A stretch of 64,000 nucleotides of DNA, from NCBI RefSeq assembly GCF_964019385.1, contig NC_088644.1, positions 42,541,124-42,605,123 on the forward strand. The letters run 5' to 3'. The notes below the pieces were generated by a model. That model did no database searches and was not told where the DNA came from. It saw only the letters and a program-made list of their open reading frames with translations. Origin of the DNA: Sycon ciliatum. Taxonomy: Eukaryota > Porifera > Calcarea > Leucosolenida > Sycettidae. A program made the position numbers and the translations under genes. This document shows, in pieces, positions 23,101 through 37,270 of this stretch (position 1 is its first letter; every line of letters begins with the position of its first letter).

Positions 23101-26100
23101 ACGGACTCCCACAGACCCAAGTCAATTTTTGAATTTTTTTAGGTTTGGCACGTGCTACGAGGTCGTACCTTTGATACAACATCCAGTGCTGGGACCTCCA
23201 CAGCAAGCCATTTCCACAGCGCTGCACACCAAATCCAGGATGCCCTCAGAAACCGGCAAAGACTGCCACTCACGTTTCACTACTGCCTAGTACTGAATCC
23301 TACCTGACTTCTTGACACGACTCAAACTTGCCAAAGTCACTAAATCAACGTCAACTACAATAATCAAGCCACATATCTGCAACGTCACGAGGGTGCTGGC
23401 AAAAGTCCTGCTGCACGGCGGCGGGCTTCGCCCGCCGCCGTGCAGCCCAATACGTGGTTTTTTAACGTGATTTTTTGGACTTTTTTGGACTTGGGGCAAA
23501 ATTCTGCACACTTTCGCGTGTTTCCATAATACGACAAGTTGCGCACGGTCTGCTCACATTCAAATACAGTGCTGCCAACAAATGACAGCATGCAACAAAA
23601 AAATCTTTCCTTGCAAGGGCACATTTTCGGCCATAACTCTTGAACGGCTGGTCAGATAGGGACACAGTTTTCAGAGAATTTGCAGCTATTCATGCTCTTT
23701 CAACTGACGTAGCACTCAATATGAATTTACAAATTCGATTTTTCAGCGAATTTTTGGGTGATGTGCCCCCTTAAGGGGGCACATCACCCAAAAATTTCAT
23801 ATGGCATTCAATTGACCGTAACTTTGGTGTTTCTCAGTGGATTTGAGTGAAATTTTGACCACACACTCCTGCCACTATGCTGGCCCTCAGGACATGATTT
23901 ACAAGTTCTTGCGCCTCACTGACAGGCTTTCCAGGCCGGAAAAACTCAAATTTCCGGCATAGTGCTACGGTGTGCGAGCCACCCAGGAGCCAAACAAATG
24001 CATTTACATTTTTTTCACATTTTCGTGCCCATTCTGTCCGTGCGCGGGACCCAAACCTAAAACAAGTCCAGAAGCAGCCATGGGTGGTGGGGTAGGGCCC
24101 CTCAACGTGGCCCTGGAATCTGTCACAACGGAACGAGTGGGCGTTCTTTCACGGACTCCCACAGACCCAAGTCAATTTTTGAATTTTTTTAGGTTTGGCA
24201 CGTGCTACGAGGTCGTACCTTTGATACAACATCCAGTGCTGGGACCTCCACAGCAAGCCATTTCCACAGCGCTGCACACCAAATCCAGGATGCCCTCAGA
24301 AACCGGCAAAGACTGCCACTCACGTTTCACTACTGCCTAGTACTGAATCCTACCTGACTTCTTGACACGACTCAAACTTGCCAAAGTCACTAAATCAACG
24401 TCAACTACAATAATCAAGCCACATATCTGCAACGTCACGAGGGTGCTGGCAAAAGTCCTGCTGCACGGCGGCGGGCTTCGCCCGCCGCCGTGCAGCCCAA
24501 TACGTGGTTTTTTAACGTGATTTTTTGGACTTTTTTGGACTTGGGGCAAAATTCTGCACACTTTCGCGTGTTTCCATAATACGACAAGTTGCGCACGGTC
24601 TGCTCACATTCAAATACAGTGCTGCCAACAAATGACAGCATGCAACAAAAAAATCTTTCCTTGCAAGGGCACATTTTCGGCCATAACTCTTGAACGGCTG
24701 GTCAGATAGGGACACAGTTTTCAGAGAATTTGCAGCTATTCATGCTCTTTCAACTGACGTAGCACTCAATATGAATTTACAAATTCGATTTTTCAGCGAA
24801 TTTTTGGGTGATGTGCCCCCTTAAGGGGGCACATCACCCAAAAATTTCATATGGCATTCAATTGACCGTAACTTTGGTGTTTCTCAGTGGATTTGAGTGA
24901 AATTTTGACCACACACTCCTGCCACTATGCTGGCCCTCAGGACATGATTTACAAGTTCTTGCGCCTCACTGACAGGCTTTCCAGGCCGGAAAAACTCAAA
25001 TTTCCGGCATAGTGCTACGGTGTGCGAGCCACCCAGGAGCCAAACAAATGCATTTACATTTTTTTCACATTTTCGTGCCCATTCTGTCCGTGCGCGGGAC
25101 CCAAACCTAAAACAAGTCCAGAAGCAGCCATGGGTGGTGGGGTAGGGCCCCTCAACGTGGCCCTGGAATCTGTCACAACGGAACGAGTGGGCGTTCTTTC
25201 ACGGACTCCCACAGACCCAAGTCAATTTTTGAATTTTTTTAGGTTTGGCACGTGCTACGAGGTCGTACCTTTGATACAACATCCAGTGCTGGGACCTCCA
25301 CAGCAAGCCATTTCCACAGCGCTGCACACCAAATCCAGGATGCCCTCAGAAACCGGCAAAGACTGCCACTCACGTTTCACTACTGCCTAGTACTGAATCC
25401 TACCTGACTTCTTGACACGACTCAAACTTGCCAAAGTCACTAAATCAACGTCAACTACAATAATCAAGCCACATATCTGCAACGTCACGAGGGTGCTGGC
25501 AAAAGTCCTGCTGCACGGCGGCGGGCTTCGCCCGCCGCCGTGCAGCCCAATACGTGGTTTTTTAACGTGATTTTTTGGACTTTTTTGGACTTGGGGCAAA
25601 ATTCTGCACACTTTCGCGTGTTTCCATAATACGACAAGTTGCGCACGGTCTGCTCACATTCAAATACAGTGCTGCCAACAAATGACAGCATGCAACAAAA
25701 AAATCTTTCCTTGCAAGGGCACATTTTCGGCCATAACTCTTGAACGGCTGGTCAGATAGGGACACAGTTTTCAGAGAATTTGCAGCTATTCATGCTCTTT
25801 CAACTGACGTAGCACTCAATATGAATTTACAAATTCGATTTTTCAGCGAATTTTTGGGTGATGTGCCCCCTTAAGGGGGCACATCACCCAAAAATTTCAT
25901 ATGGCATTCAATTGACCGTAACTTTGGTGTTTCTCAGTGGATTTGAGTGAAATTTTGACCACACACTCCTGCCACTATGCTGGCCCTCAGGACATGATTT
26001 ACAAGTTCTTGCGCCTCACTGACAGGCTTTCCAGGCCGGAAAAACTCAAATTTCCGGCATAGTGCTACGGTGTGCGAGCCACCCAGGAGCCAAACAAATG

Positions 26101-29100
26101 CATTTACATTTTTTTCACATTTTCGTGCCCATTCTGTCCGTGCGCGGGACCCAAACCTAAAACAAGTCCAGAAGCAGCCATGGGTGGTGGGGTAGGGCCC
26201 CTCAACGTGGCCCTGGAATCTGTCACAACGGAACGAGTGGGCGTTCTTTCACGGACTCCCACAGACCCAAGTCAATTTTTGAATTTTTTTAGGTTTGGCA
26301 CGTGCTACGAGGTCGTACCTTTGATACAACATCCAGTGCTGGGACCTCCACAGCAAGCCATTTCCACAGCGCTGCACACCAAATCCAGGATGCCCTCAGA
26401 AACCGGCAAAGACTGCCACTCACGTTTCACTACTGCCTAGTACTGAATCCTACCTGACTTCTTGACACGACTCAAACTTGCCAAAGTCACTAAATCAACG
26501 TCAACTACAATAATCAAGCCACATATCTGCAACGTCACGAGGGTGCTGGCAAAAGTCCTGCTGCACGGCGGCGGGCTTCGCCCGCCGCCGTGCAGCCCAA
26601 TACGTGGTTTTTTAACGTGATTTTTTGGACTTTTTTGGACTTGGGGCAAAATTCTGCACACTTTCGCGTGTTTCCATAATACGACAAGTTGCGCACGGTC
26701 TGCTCACATTCAAATACAGTGCTGCCAACAAATGACAGCATGCAACAAAAAAATCTTTCCTTGCAAGGGCACATTTTCGGCCATAACTCTTGAACGGCTG
26801 GTCAGATAGGGACACAGTTTTCAGAGAATTTGCAGCTATTCATGCTCTTTCAACTGACGTAGCACTCAATATGAATTTACAAATTCGATTTTTCAGCGAA
26901 TTTTTGGGTGATGTGCCCCCTTAAGGGGGCACATCACCCAAAAATTTCATATGGCATTCAATTGACCGTAACTTTGGTGTTTCTCAGTGGATTTGAGTGA
27001 AATTTTGACCACACACTCCTGCCACTATGCTGGCCCTCAGGACATGATTTACAAGTTCTTGCGCCTCACTGACAGGCTTTCCAGGCCGGAAAAACTCAAA
27101 TTTCCGGCATAGTGCTACGGTGTGCGAGCCACCCAGGAGCCAAACAAATGCATTTACATTTTTTTCACATTTTCGTGCCCATTCTGTCCGTGCGCGGGAC
27201 CCAAACCTAAAACAAGTCCAGAAGCAGCCATGGGTGGTGGGGTAGGGCCCCTCAACGTGGCCCTGGAATCTGTCACAACGGAACGAGTGGGCGTTCTTTC
27301 ACGGACTCCCACAGACCCAAGTCAATTTTTGAATTTTTTTAGGTTTGGCACGTGCTACGAGGTCGTACCTTTGATACAACATCCAGTGCTGGGACCTCCA
27401 CAGCAAGCCATTTCCACAGCGCTGCACACCAAATCCAGGATGCCCTCAGAAACCGGCAAAGACTGCCACTCACGTTTCACTACTGCCTAGTACTGAATCC
27501 TACCTGACTTCTTGACACGACTCAAACTTGCCAAAGTCACTAAATCAACGTCAACTACAATAATCAAGCCACATATCTGCAACGTCACGAGGGTGCTGGC
27601 AAAAGTCCTGCTGCACGGCGGCGGGCTTCGCCCGCCGCCGTGCAGCCCAATACGTGGTTTTTTAACGTGATTTTTTGGACTTTTTTGGACTTGGGGCAAA
27701 ATTCTGCACACTTTCGCGTGTTTCCATAATACGACAAGTTGCGCACGGTCTGCTCACATTCAAATACAGTGCTGCCAACAAATGACAGCATGCAACAAAA
27801 AAATCTTTCCTTGCAAGGGCACATTTTCGGCCATAACTCTTGAACGGCTGGTCAGATAGGGACACAGTTTTCAGAGAATTTGCAGCTATTCATGCTCTTT
27901 CAACTGACGTAGCACTCAATATGAATTTACAAATTCGATTTTTCAGCGAATTTTTGGGTGATGTGCCCCCTTAAGGGGGCACATCACCCAAAAATTTCAT
28001 ATGGCATTCAATTGACCGTAACTTTGGTGTTTCTCAGTGGATTTGAGTGAAATTTTGACCACACACTCCTGCCACTATGCTGGCCCTCAGGACATGATTT
28101 ACAAGTTCTTGCGCCTCACTGACAGGCTTTCCAGGCCGGAAAAACTCAAATTTCCGGCATAGTGCTACGGTGTGCGAGCCACCCAGGAGCCAAACAAATG
28201 CATTTACATTTTTTTCACATTTTCGTGCCCATTCTGTCCGTGCGCGGGACCCAAACCTAAAACAAGTCCAGAAGCAGCCATGGGTGGTGGGGTAGGGCCC
28301 CTCAACGTGGCCCTGGAATCTGTCACAACGGAACGAGTGGGCGTTCTTTCACGGACTCCCACAGACCCAAGTCAATTTTTGAATTTTTTTAGGTTTGGCA
28401 CGTGCTACGAGGTCGTACCTTTGATACAACATCCAGTGCTGGGACCTCCACAGCAAGCCATTTCCACAGCGCTGCACACCAAATCCAGGATGCCCTCAGA
28501 AACCGGCAAAGACTGCCACTCACGTTTCACTACTGCCTAGTACTGAATCCTACCTGACTTCTTGACACGACTCAAACTTGCCAAAGTCACTAAATCAACG
28601 TCAACTACAATAATCAAGCCACATATCTGCAACGTCACGAGGGTGCTGGCAAAAGTCCTGCTGCACGGCGGCGGGCTTCGCCCGCCGCCGTGCAGCCCAA
28701 TACGTGGTTTTTTAACGTGATTTTTTGGACTTTTTTGGACTTGGGGCAAAATTCTGCACACTTTCGCGTGTTTCCATAATACGACAAGTTGCGCACGGTC
28801 TGCTCACATTCAAATACAGTGCTGCCAACAAATGACAGCATGCAACAAAAAAATCTTTCCTTGCAAGGGCACATTTTCGGCCATAACTCTTGAACGGCTG
28901 GTCAGATAGGGACACAGTTTTCAGAGAATTTGCAGCTATTCATGCTCTTTCAACTGACGTAGCACTCAATATGAATTTACAAATTCGATTTTTCAGCGAA
29001 TTTTTGGGTGATGTGCCCCCTTAAGGGGGCACATCACCCAAAAATTTCATATGGCATTCAATTGACCGTAACTTTGGTGTTTCTCAGTGGATTTGAGTGA

Positions 29101-32100
29101 AATTTTGACCACACACTCCTGCCACTATGCTGGCCCTCAGGACATGATTTACAAGTTCTTGCGCCTCACTGACAGGCTTTCCAGGCCGGAAAAACTCAAA
29201 TTTCCGGCATAGTGCTACGGTGTGCGAGCCACCCAGGAGCCAAACAAATGCATTTACATTTTTTTCACATTTTCGTGCCCATTCTGTCCGTGCGCGGGAC
29301 CCAAACCTAAAACAAGTCCAGAAGCAGCCATGGGTGGTGGGGTAGGGCCCCTCAACGTGGCCCTGGAATCTGTCACAACGGAACGAGTGGGCGTTCTTTC
29401 ACGGACTCCCACAGACCCAAGTCAATTTTTGAATTTTTTTAGGTTTGGCACGTGCTACGAGGTCGTACCTTTGATACAACATCCAGTGCTGGGACCTCCA
29501 CAGCAAGCCATTTCCACAGCGCTGCACACCAAATCCAGGATGCCCTCAGAAACCGGCAAAGACTGCCACTCACGTTTCACTACTGCCTAGTACTGAATCC
29601 TACCTGACTTCTTGACACGACTCAAACTTGCCAAAGTCACTAAATCAACGTCAACTACAATAATCAAGCCACATATCTGCAACGTCACGAGGGTGCTGGC
29701 AAAAGTCCTGCTGCACGGCGGCGGGCTTCGCCCGCCGCCGTGCAGCCCAATACGTGGTTTTTTAACGTGATTTTTTGGACTTTTTTGGACTTGGGGCAAA
29801 ATTCTGCACACTTTCGCGTGTTTCCATAATACGACAAGTTGCGCACGGTCTGCTCACATTCAAATACAGTGCTGCCAACAAATGACAGCATGCAACAAAA
29901 AAATCTTTCCTTGCAAGGGCACATTTTCGGCCATAACTCTTGAACGGCTGGTCAGATAGGGACACAGTTTTCAGAGAATTTGCAGCTATTCATGCTCTTT
30001 CAACTGACGTAGCACTCAATATGAATTTACAAATTCGATTTTTCAGCGAATTTTTGGGTGATGTGCCCCCTTAAGGGGGCACATCACCCAAAAATTTCAT
30101 ATGGCATTCAATTGACCGTAACTTTGGTGTTTCTCAGTGGATTTGAGTGAAATTTTGACCACACACTCCTGCCACTATGCTGGCCCTCAGGACATGATTT
30201 ACAAGTTCTTGCGCCTCACTGACAGGCTTTCCAGGCCGGAAAAACTCAAATTTCCGGCATAGTGCTACGGTGTGCGAGCCACCCAGGAGCCAAACAAATG
30301 CATTTACATTTTTTTCACATTTTCGTGCCCATTCTGTCCGTGCGCGGGACCCAAACCTAAAACAAGTCCAGAAGCAGCCATGGGTGGTGGGGTAGGGCCC
30401 CTCAACGTGGCCCTGGAATCTGTCACAACGGAACGAGTGGGCGTTCTTTCACGGACTCCCACAGACCCAAGTCAATTTTTGAATTTTTTTAGGTTTGGCA
30501 CGTGCTACGAGGTCGTACCTTTGATACAACATCCAGTGCTGGGACCTCCACAGCAAGCCATTTCCACAGCGCTGCACACCAAATCCAGGATGCCCTCAGA
30601 AACCGGCAAAGACTGCCACTCACGTTTCACTACTGCCTAGTACTGAATCCTACCTGACTTCTTGACACGACTCAAACTTGCCAAAGTCACTAAATCAACG
30701 TCAACTACAATAATCAAGCCACATATCTGCAACGTCACGAGGGTGCTGGCAAAAGTCCTGCTGCACGGCGGCGGGCTTCGCCCGCCGCCGTGCAGCCCAA
30801 TACGTGGTTTTTTAACGTGATTTTTTGGACTTTTTTGGACTTGGGGCAAAATTCTGCACACTTTCGCGTGTTTCCATAATACGACAAGTTGCGCACGGTC
30901 TGCTCACATTCAAATACAGTGCTGCCAACAAATGACAGCATGCAACAAAAAAATCTTTCCTTGCAAGGGCACATTTTCGGCCATAACTCTTGAACGGCTG
31001 GTCAGATAGGGACACAGTTTTCAGAGAATTTGCAGCTATTCATGCTCTTTCAACTGACGTAGCACTCAATATGAATTTACAAATTCGATTTTTCAGCGAA
31101 TTTTTGGGTGATGTGCCCCCTTAAGGGGGCACATCACCCAAAAATTTCATATGGCATTCAATTGACCGTAACTTTGGTGTTTCTCAGTGGATTTGAGTGA
31201 AATTTTGACCACACACTCCTGCCACTATGCTGGCCCTCAGGACATGATTTACAAGTTCTTGCGCCTCACTGACAGGCTTTCCAGGCCGGAAAAACTCAAA
31301 TTTCCGGCATAGTGCTACGGTGTGCGAGCCACCCAGGAGCCAAACAAATGCATTTACATTTTTTTCACATTTTCGTGCCCATTCTGTCCGTGCGCGGGAC
31401 CCAAACCTAAAACAAGTCCAGAAGCAGCCATGGGTGGTGGGGTAGGGCCCCTCAACGTGGCCCTGGAATCTGTCACAACGGAACGAGTGGGCGTTCTTTC
31501 ACGGACTCCCACAGACCCAAGTCAATTTTTGAATTTTTTTAGGTTTGGCACGTGCTACGAGGTCGTACCTTTGATACAACATCCAGTGCTGGGACCTCCA
31601 CAGCAAGCCATTTCCACAGCGCTGCACACCAAATCCAGGATGCCCTCAGAAACCGGCAAAGACTGCCACTCACGTTTCACTACTGCCTAGTACTGAATCC
31701 TACCTGACTTCTTGACACGACTCAAACTTGCCAAAGTCACTAAATCAACGTCAACTACAATAATCAAGCCACATATCTGCAACGTCACGAGGGTGCTGGC
31801 AAAAGTCCTGCTGCACGGCGGCGGGCTTCGCCCGCCGCCGTGCAGCCCAATACGTGGTTTTTTAACGTGATTTTTTGGACTTTTTTGGACTTGGGGCAAA
31901 ATTCTGCACACTTTCGCGTGTTTCCATAATACGACAAGTTGCGCACGGTCTGCTCACATTCAAATACAGTGCTGCCAACAAATGACAGCATGCAACAAAA
32001 AAATCTTTCCTTGCAAGGGCACATTTTCGGCCATAACTCTTGAACGGCTGGTCAGATAGGGACACAGTTTTCAGAGAATTTGCAGCTATTCATGCTCTTT

Positions 32101-33215
32101 CAACTGACGTAGCACTCAATATGAATTTACAAATTCGATTTTTCAGCGAATTTTTGGGTGATGTGCCCCCTTAAGGGGGCACATCACCCAAAAATTTCAT
32201 ATGGCATTCAATTGACCGTAACTTTGGTGTTTCTCAGTGGATTTGAGTGAAATTTTGACCACACACTCCTGCCACTATGCTGGCCCTCAGGACATGATTT
32301 ACAAGTTCTTGCGCCTCACTGACAGGCTTTCCAGGCCGGAAAAACTCAAATTTCCGGCATAGTGCTACGGTGTGCGAGCCACCCAGGAGCCAAACAAATG
32401 CATTTACATTTTTTTCACATTTTCGTGCCCATTCTGTCCGTGCGCGGGACCCAAACCTAAAACAAGTCCAGAAGCAGCCATGGGTGGTGGGGTAGGGCCC
32501 CTCAACGTGGCCCTGGAATCTGTCACAACGGAACGAGTGGGCGTTCTTTCACGGACTCCCACAGACCCAAGTCAATTTTTGAATTTTTTTAGGTTTGGCA
32601 CGTGCTACGAGGTCGTACCTTTGATACAACATCCAGTGCTGGGACCTCCACAGCAAGCCATTTCCACAGCGCTGCACACCAAATCCAGGATGCCCTCAGA
32701 AACCGGCAAAGACTGCCACTCACGTTTCACTACTGCCTAGTACTGAATCCTACCTGACTTCTTGACACGACTCAAACTTGCCAAAGTCACTAAATCAACG
32801 TCAACTACAATAATCAAGCCACATATCTGCAACGTCACGAGGGTGCTGGCAAAAGTCCTGCTGCACGGCGGCGGGCTTCGCCCGCCGCCGTGCAGCCCAA
32901 TACGTGGTTTTTTAACGTGATTTTTTGGACTTTTTTGGACTTGGGGCAAAATTCTGCACACTTTCGCGTGTTTCCATAATACGACAAGTTGCGCACGGTC
33001 TGCTCACATTCAAATACAGTGCTGCCAACAAATGACAGCATGCAACAAAAAATCTTTCCTTGCAAGGGCACATTTTCGGCCATAACTCTTGAACGGCTGG
33101 TCAGATAGGGACACAGTTTTCAGAGAATTTGCAGCTATTCATGCTCTTTCAACTGACGTAGCACTCAATATGAATTTACAAATTCGATTTTTCAGCGAAT
33201 TTTTGGGTGATGTGC

Positions 33216-33415
33216 NNNNNNNNNNNNNNNNNNNNNNNNNNNNNNNNNNNNNNNNNNNNNNNNNNNNNNNNNNNNNNNNNNNNNNNNNNNNNNNNNNNNN
33301 NNNNNNNNNNNNNNNNNNNNNNNNNNNNNNNNNNNNNNNNNNNNNNNNNNNNNNNNNNNNNNNNNNNNNNNNNNNNNNNNNNNNNNNNNNNNNNNNNNNN
33401 NNNNNNNNNNNNNNN
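33216..33415. other. Assembly gap of 200 N
   Basis: Exactly 200 N, the usual placeholder for a scaffold join of unknown size. It begins inside the right terminal repeat of copy 22. Any open frame spanning it is meaningless. Confidence 0.99.
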
Positions 33416-33428
33416 CTCTCTATCTCTA

Positions 33429-33489
<61 letters not shown>

Positions 33490-33490
33490 A

Positions 33491-33541
<51 letters not shown>
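33416..33541. repeat. (CT)n microsatellite with a 64-bp internal duplication
   Basis: Pure CT with two TATCTCTATATC interruptions spaced about 64 bp apart. It directly follows the gap. Confidence 0.93.
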
Positions 33542-33542
<1 letters not shown>

Positions 33543-36500
33543 CTTTTCCGTACTCCGTGCTTCAAAGTTGCAACAATACAATTGTAGTCACTACCTTGTG
33601 GATAACGCGTAGTTATTACTCTGAAGATTGACTAATACCGGCCGGTTCGTTCATACATTGTAGTTGTCTAGCTACAGACCGAAATTCTTTTGTCGGTATG
33701 CAACCTAGCCAGATGCAGGATTGGTTTCCGCTGGTGCAGAGTCATCCGCCATGGATTGAATGGGCGACAGGGTGGTTCTGACAAGGTCAATCTACCCTGT
33801 CCAAAGACATCCAATGAAGCGCCGCCGCCCAGTACATACATCGACATGGTATTTTGTACTAGCAAGTACGTACTAGCAAGTGAAGGCACAATCTTCACTC
33901 CTGTCTGAACTGGTCCTGACGCCAATTGGGCTTGCCTGGCAACCCAACATGCCTTCCATGATTATCTGTCTGCGCTACAGTTGTCACTTGTCCCTGGACT
34001 TGCCATGCAGGTATAGTAGGCTGACGGCCTGGATTCATCTCGCTTGTCAAAACGATTGAGAGAACAGGCGGTCCTGGCACCATTGACATTGTACTAAGGC
34101 CAGAAAACGTGCAAACAGGCTGTCAATAAAGCACTCTCTCTGCTGGGTGGAACACACGCCTACAGTAACACATTGCATGCATCCGTGCTGTGGTCATTTC
34201 GCGACTCGTATTTCAACGGAGAAGTACACGACGATATTATGCGTTTGGATGCATAATTCTTGACCATGCTGAATGGGCGTTGTCCGCTGTGTGTTTGGAC
34301 AATGTCGACTTTCGTTTGTGCTCTTCAAAAGGAAGGCCTCTTTTACTCCTTGCTTTAACACTGTATCCGGTGACTATGGTACGCCTCTGAGTCTCACACA
34401 TCAATTAGTCTGCAACAGGAATTGTGAATTTTTGAAATCACCAAAGGCTTTGGACCACCACAATCCAGACAGCGTTGGGAATACTGGGTCCGTGGGGGCT
34501 AGGTCGATCCTAACCGGACCAAAGCCACACAGGAATGTGCGCGCCCTGCATGCAGCGCTGATACAGTGCAACAGTGATACTGCATGACGATTGTGGTGAT
34601 GTACCTGTACGGGTGTTACTGTAGCGATGGTCTGAGAACTTGATGTTGTTCACAGCAGGCATCAAATGAACGAGTAAGTGACGTGCTAAACTTCAATGAC
34701 AACAACATGAATTCTTTGGATTCCGCACAACGCAGCAATGAGGGAGAGATACTGGTGGCGACAATGATGGTCCCCTTCCACTACGGTCCTGCTGCGTGTT
34801 GCCTCAAATCTTTCTCCAGTGCAGGGGCAGTGGCTAAACGCTGGTATGAAATACCAAGCTGTACTTTCGGTGAGACGAGAGAGGCGGGCTCACACCTCAG
34901 TATGGCAACTAAGTTACTTCGCCATGTCTCAACCCCAAGGCGAAGTGAATACAGTAGCAGTTATACCGGACGAAGATGAAAAAGATACCAACGACGTAGT
35001 TTGAAGATGGGTCTATACAATCATGTACTTGTAAAATTGCAGGGAATTATCCGGGCCAAACACAGCCCCACTAACCATATCCAACCCCCTACCACGGTGG
35101 AGGACTGTCGTCAAAAGACGATTCCAATGGCACAGCTGGCAGTCTGATACAGTCATTATAGCTTTGTGGCGCACCGCCTCTCTCTCTCTCTCTCTATGTA
35201 CACAATGAGGCGACCTTACTCAAGCACACAAGAACAAGAACATACTTGTTGTGAGTGATCGTGTTTACCCCGAAGGGCTTGCGTTCTCACGTTCTTTTAC
35301 ACCAATTACCTAAGCTTCATCGTGTCAGCTTTCTATCTCTCTCTTTTCTTTCTTTTTTGAAAAGCACATAACCACCAGATAAGATGACAAAGGAAAGAGA
35401 GTAAGACAAGACGATAGAGATAGAGAACTTCTACTTTGAAGTACACCATATCACCACCCAGGACCCACCCATCGTTCTCTTCTCTCAGCGAGCTCCTGCA
35501 CGATTTAGGTATGGGAAGACGAGATCAGTCAACGGTTTACACACTGTGGTAGACCAGTTGCATACATGTACATGTTCATGTTCCAGCGCTTGTTGAATGT
35601 TCGGTGTTGGCATCTTCACTTGTATCGGTTCAACTTAGTTCTTTTTACTTCTGAAGTATGCCGTTGCCGTTGTCTACAGCATACCAAATTCATGCAGTCT
35701 TCGTTTCCTCGACAATTAGATAACTTCTGGTGCTGTTATTCAATGGTTGAAGTATTTTGGGAACGTGGATCGATACCATGATTCCACCTGTGATATTAAT
35801 TGTGCGGTGTATTTGAACAGCGGCGACCGTTTCCATCAATGCACAACTTCTATACATCACTAGCTCAGTAGTGCGATGCGCTCGACGATGGACAACTACC
35901 TCTGTTGTGCTAGTCATGTTGGCCTTCTAGTTGACCTCAGTCTGCAAGAAGTCCTGCATATCTGTCCATCAGATCTTGTGTAGCCCTACATGGAGTACAA
36001 TAGCTAGGGATTACATGCATGTCGCGTCATTATACCATACACATTCTGAAAAGATGGCATGTTGACACCGTAAAGGACACTCATTGAACCAACTTTTCCC
36101 GTGCTTTCCGGCCTGCCACTTTTGGAAATGTTCTGTTACGCGATATGTTGAAGTTGAGGTAGCATGTTTCTACCTCCAAATTCTGAGGGACGCCTTACGC
36201 AGCTCATTGGAGTGTAGGCAAGTTGCCTATGAATGAATCGTGTTTCTACCTGTTGTTTAAATTCTTCAGGAACACCACTTTGCCACCTGGTCATATCCAT
36301 GTCAAAACATATCCATGTCCATAAATCCACTACATGTATCACACTTTCTAGGTTACAAAGATTTCCCTAGAAAACGCAGTTGATGGAATAGGGGTTTGTA
36401 ACTGCCAAAACGGGTCCCAAAGGCCCACATAACCTGCCGTTGAGACGTTGGCACATGCATGTACATGTAACAATGTTGTGGATGATCATTCTACTACGAT

Positions 36501-36814
36501 CGTATCAAAGACACCGAGCTATACGTGATTGTCTGTATGCACAAAGGCAAGACAAACCAGGATCATGAGGAATTGTCACGAAACGCAGAAGGTAGAGCTT
36601 TAGCTAAAAGCCACTCTGCCTGCTGAGTTTACATCATTGTATCTTGACAGGCTGAACACCGCATCCTGACATGCTCAACGACTTTTAAAACTGTTGCATG
36701 AAAAGGTATCTCCATGTCTACAGTCGGACACTCAGCTAGACAAAGAAATGAAAGAATCATGACTCATGGAACCATAGTTGTGATTTCCGCCTTGCATTTT
36801 CATTGAATATTCAC
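33542..36814. other. Non-coding stretch, no gene recognised
   Basis: Only short open frames without familiar motifs on either strand. A short CT tract at 35177-35196. No RNA gene seen. Distant exons of an unseen gene cannot be ruled out. Confidence 0.45.
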
Positions 36815-37270
36815 GAAGTTGTTGTTGTTACTCTTTATTTATTTTACATCGCATGTCAAACGGGCAGTTCTGCCCAATATTATGAAAGCGATGACAACCA
36901 GTAAGAAGAGTCAAAAATGAAGAGAAAAATAAATTGAAATAGAAATAGAAAATGGAAGTAGCAATGAGGGGAGGCAGGGTTAAGACGAGCAGAAAAAGGG
37001 ATCTCAAATTTCCAAGTCGGGTCATCGTAGCATGATTTTATCGAGCCTCATCAGCAGGTTACGAAAGCCATTACATTTAACCGAAGTAAAATACGCGTAG
37101 CGTGCGTTTGAATTCACGGACAGATACTATGGACTTCATACAGTCGGGCAGGCCATTCCAGAGTCAGCAGCTGGCTAGAAGCGGTCGGCATGCGCCAGAA
37201 GCACTGTGGGCCAGGGGGAGGGGAAGGTTGCGTCCCAACTGACCTCGAGTGGTCGTGCCTGTCAGTGGGC
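36815..37270 (-). pseudogene. 3' end of a LINE with terminal hairpin and (AAC)n tail
   Basis: The minus strand reads a decayed LINE C-terminus: a TTTRGQLGRNLPLPLA segment, then LWNGLPDCMKSIVSVREFKR and TLRVFYFG before a stop. This is the usual RT-ORF ending (WN.LP...V....F...L). An in-frame stop lies just before LWNGLP. Downstream is a 3' UTR with a hairpin GGGCA-gttc-TGCCC (36862-36875), then GTTTG, an AATAAA-like segment and AACAACAACAAC at about 36818-36830. The rest of the ORF is missing. Confidence 0.6.

Larger units (their letters stand above)
10121..33215. repeat. Tandem array of 22 TTAA-bounded, inverted-repeat-ended 1,050-bp units
   Basis: Period 1,050 bp: TTAA recurs at 10121, 11171, 12221 and so on to 32171. 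Each period is one TTAA plus a 1,046-bp element starting GGGGGCACATCACCCAAAAA and ending with its reverse complement (22-bp terminal inverted repeats). Copies look identical except an A-to-G change at 18002 (copy 8) and one base missing from an A-run near 33045 (copy 22). Short open frames (122, 79, 74, 67 codons) recur in each copy but resemble nothing, and there is no transposase. TTAA target choice is known for piggyBac, Kolobok and Sola3 DNA transposons; G-rich termini lean towards Kolobok. TA duplication with AGGGGG termini cannot be excluded. The last copy runs into the assembly gap, so true length is unknown. Confidence 0.95.

Noticed and set aside
10322-32740. Recurring 122-, 79-, 74- and 67-codon open frames in every 1,050-bp unit
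   Set aside because: They repeat only because the unit repeats. They overlap on both strands, lack protein-like domains, and one runs through the hairpin; no sign of coding constraint.
10121-33215. CRISPR-like or rDNA-like array
   Set aside because: Units are 1,050 bp with no short repeats and spacers, and they carry no rRNA-like sequence.
33089-33631. 180-codon frame with a long X run
   Set aside because: Spans the 200-N gap and a CT microsatellite.
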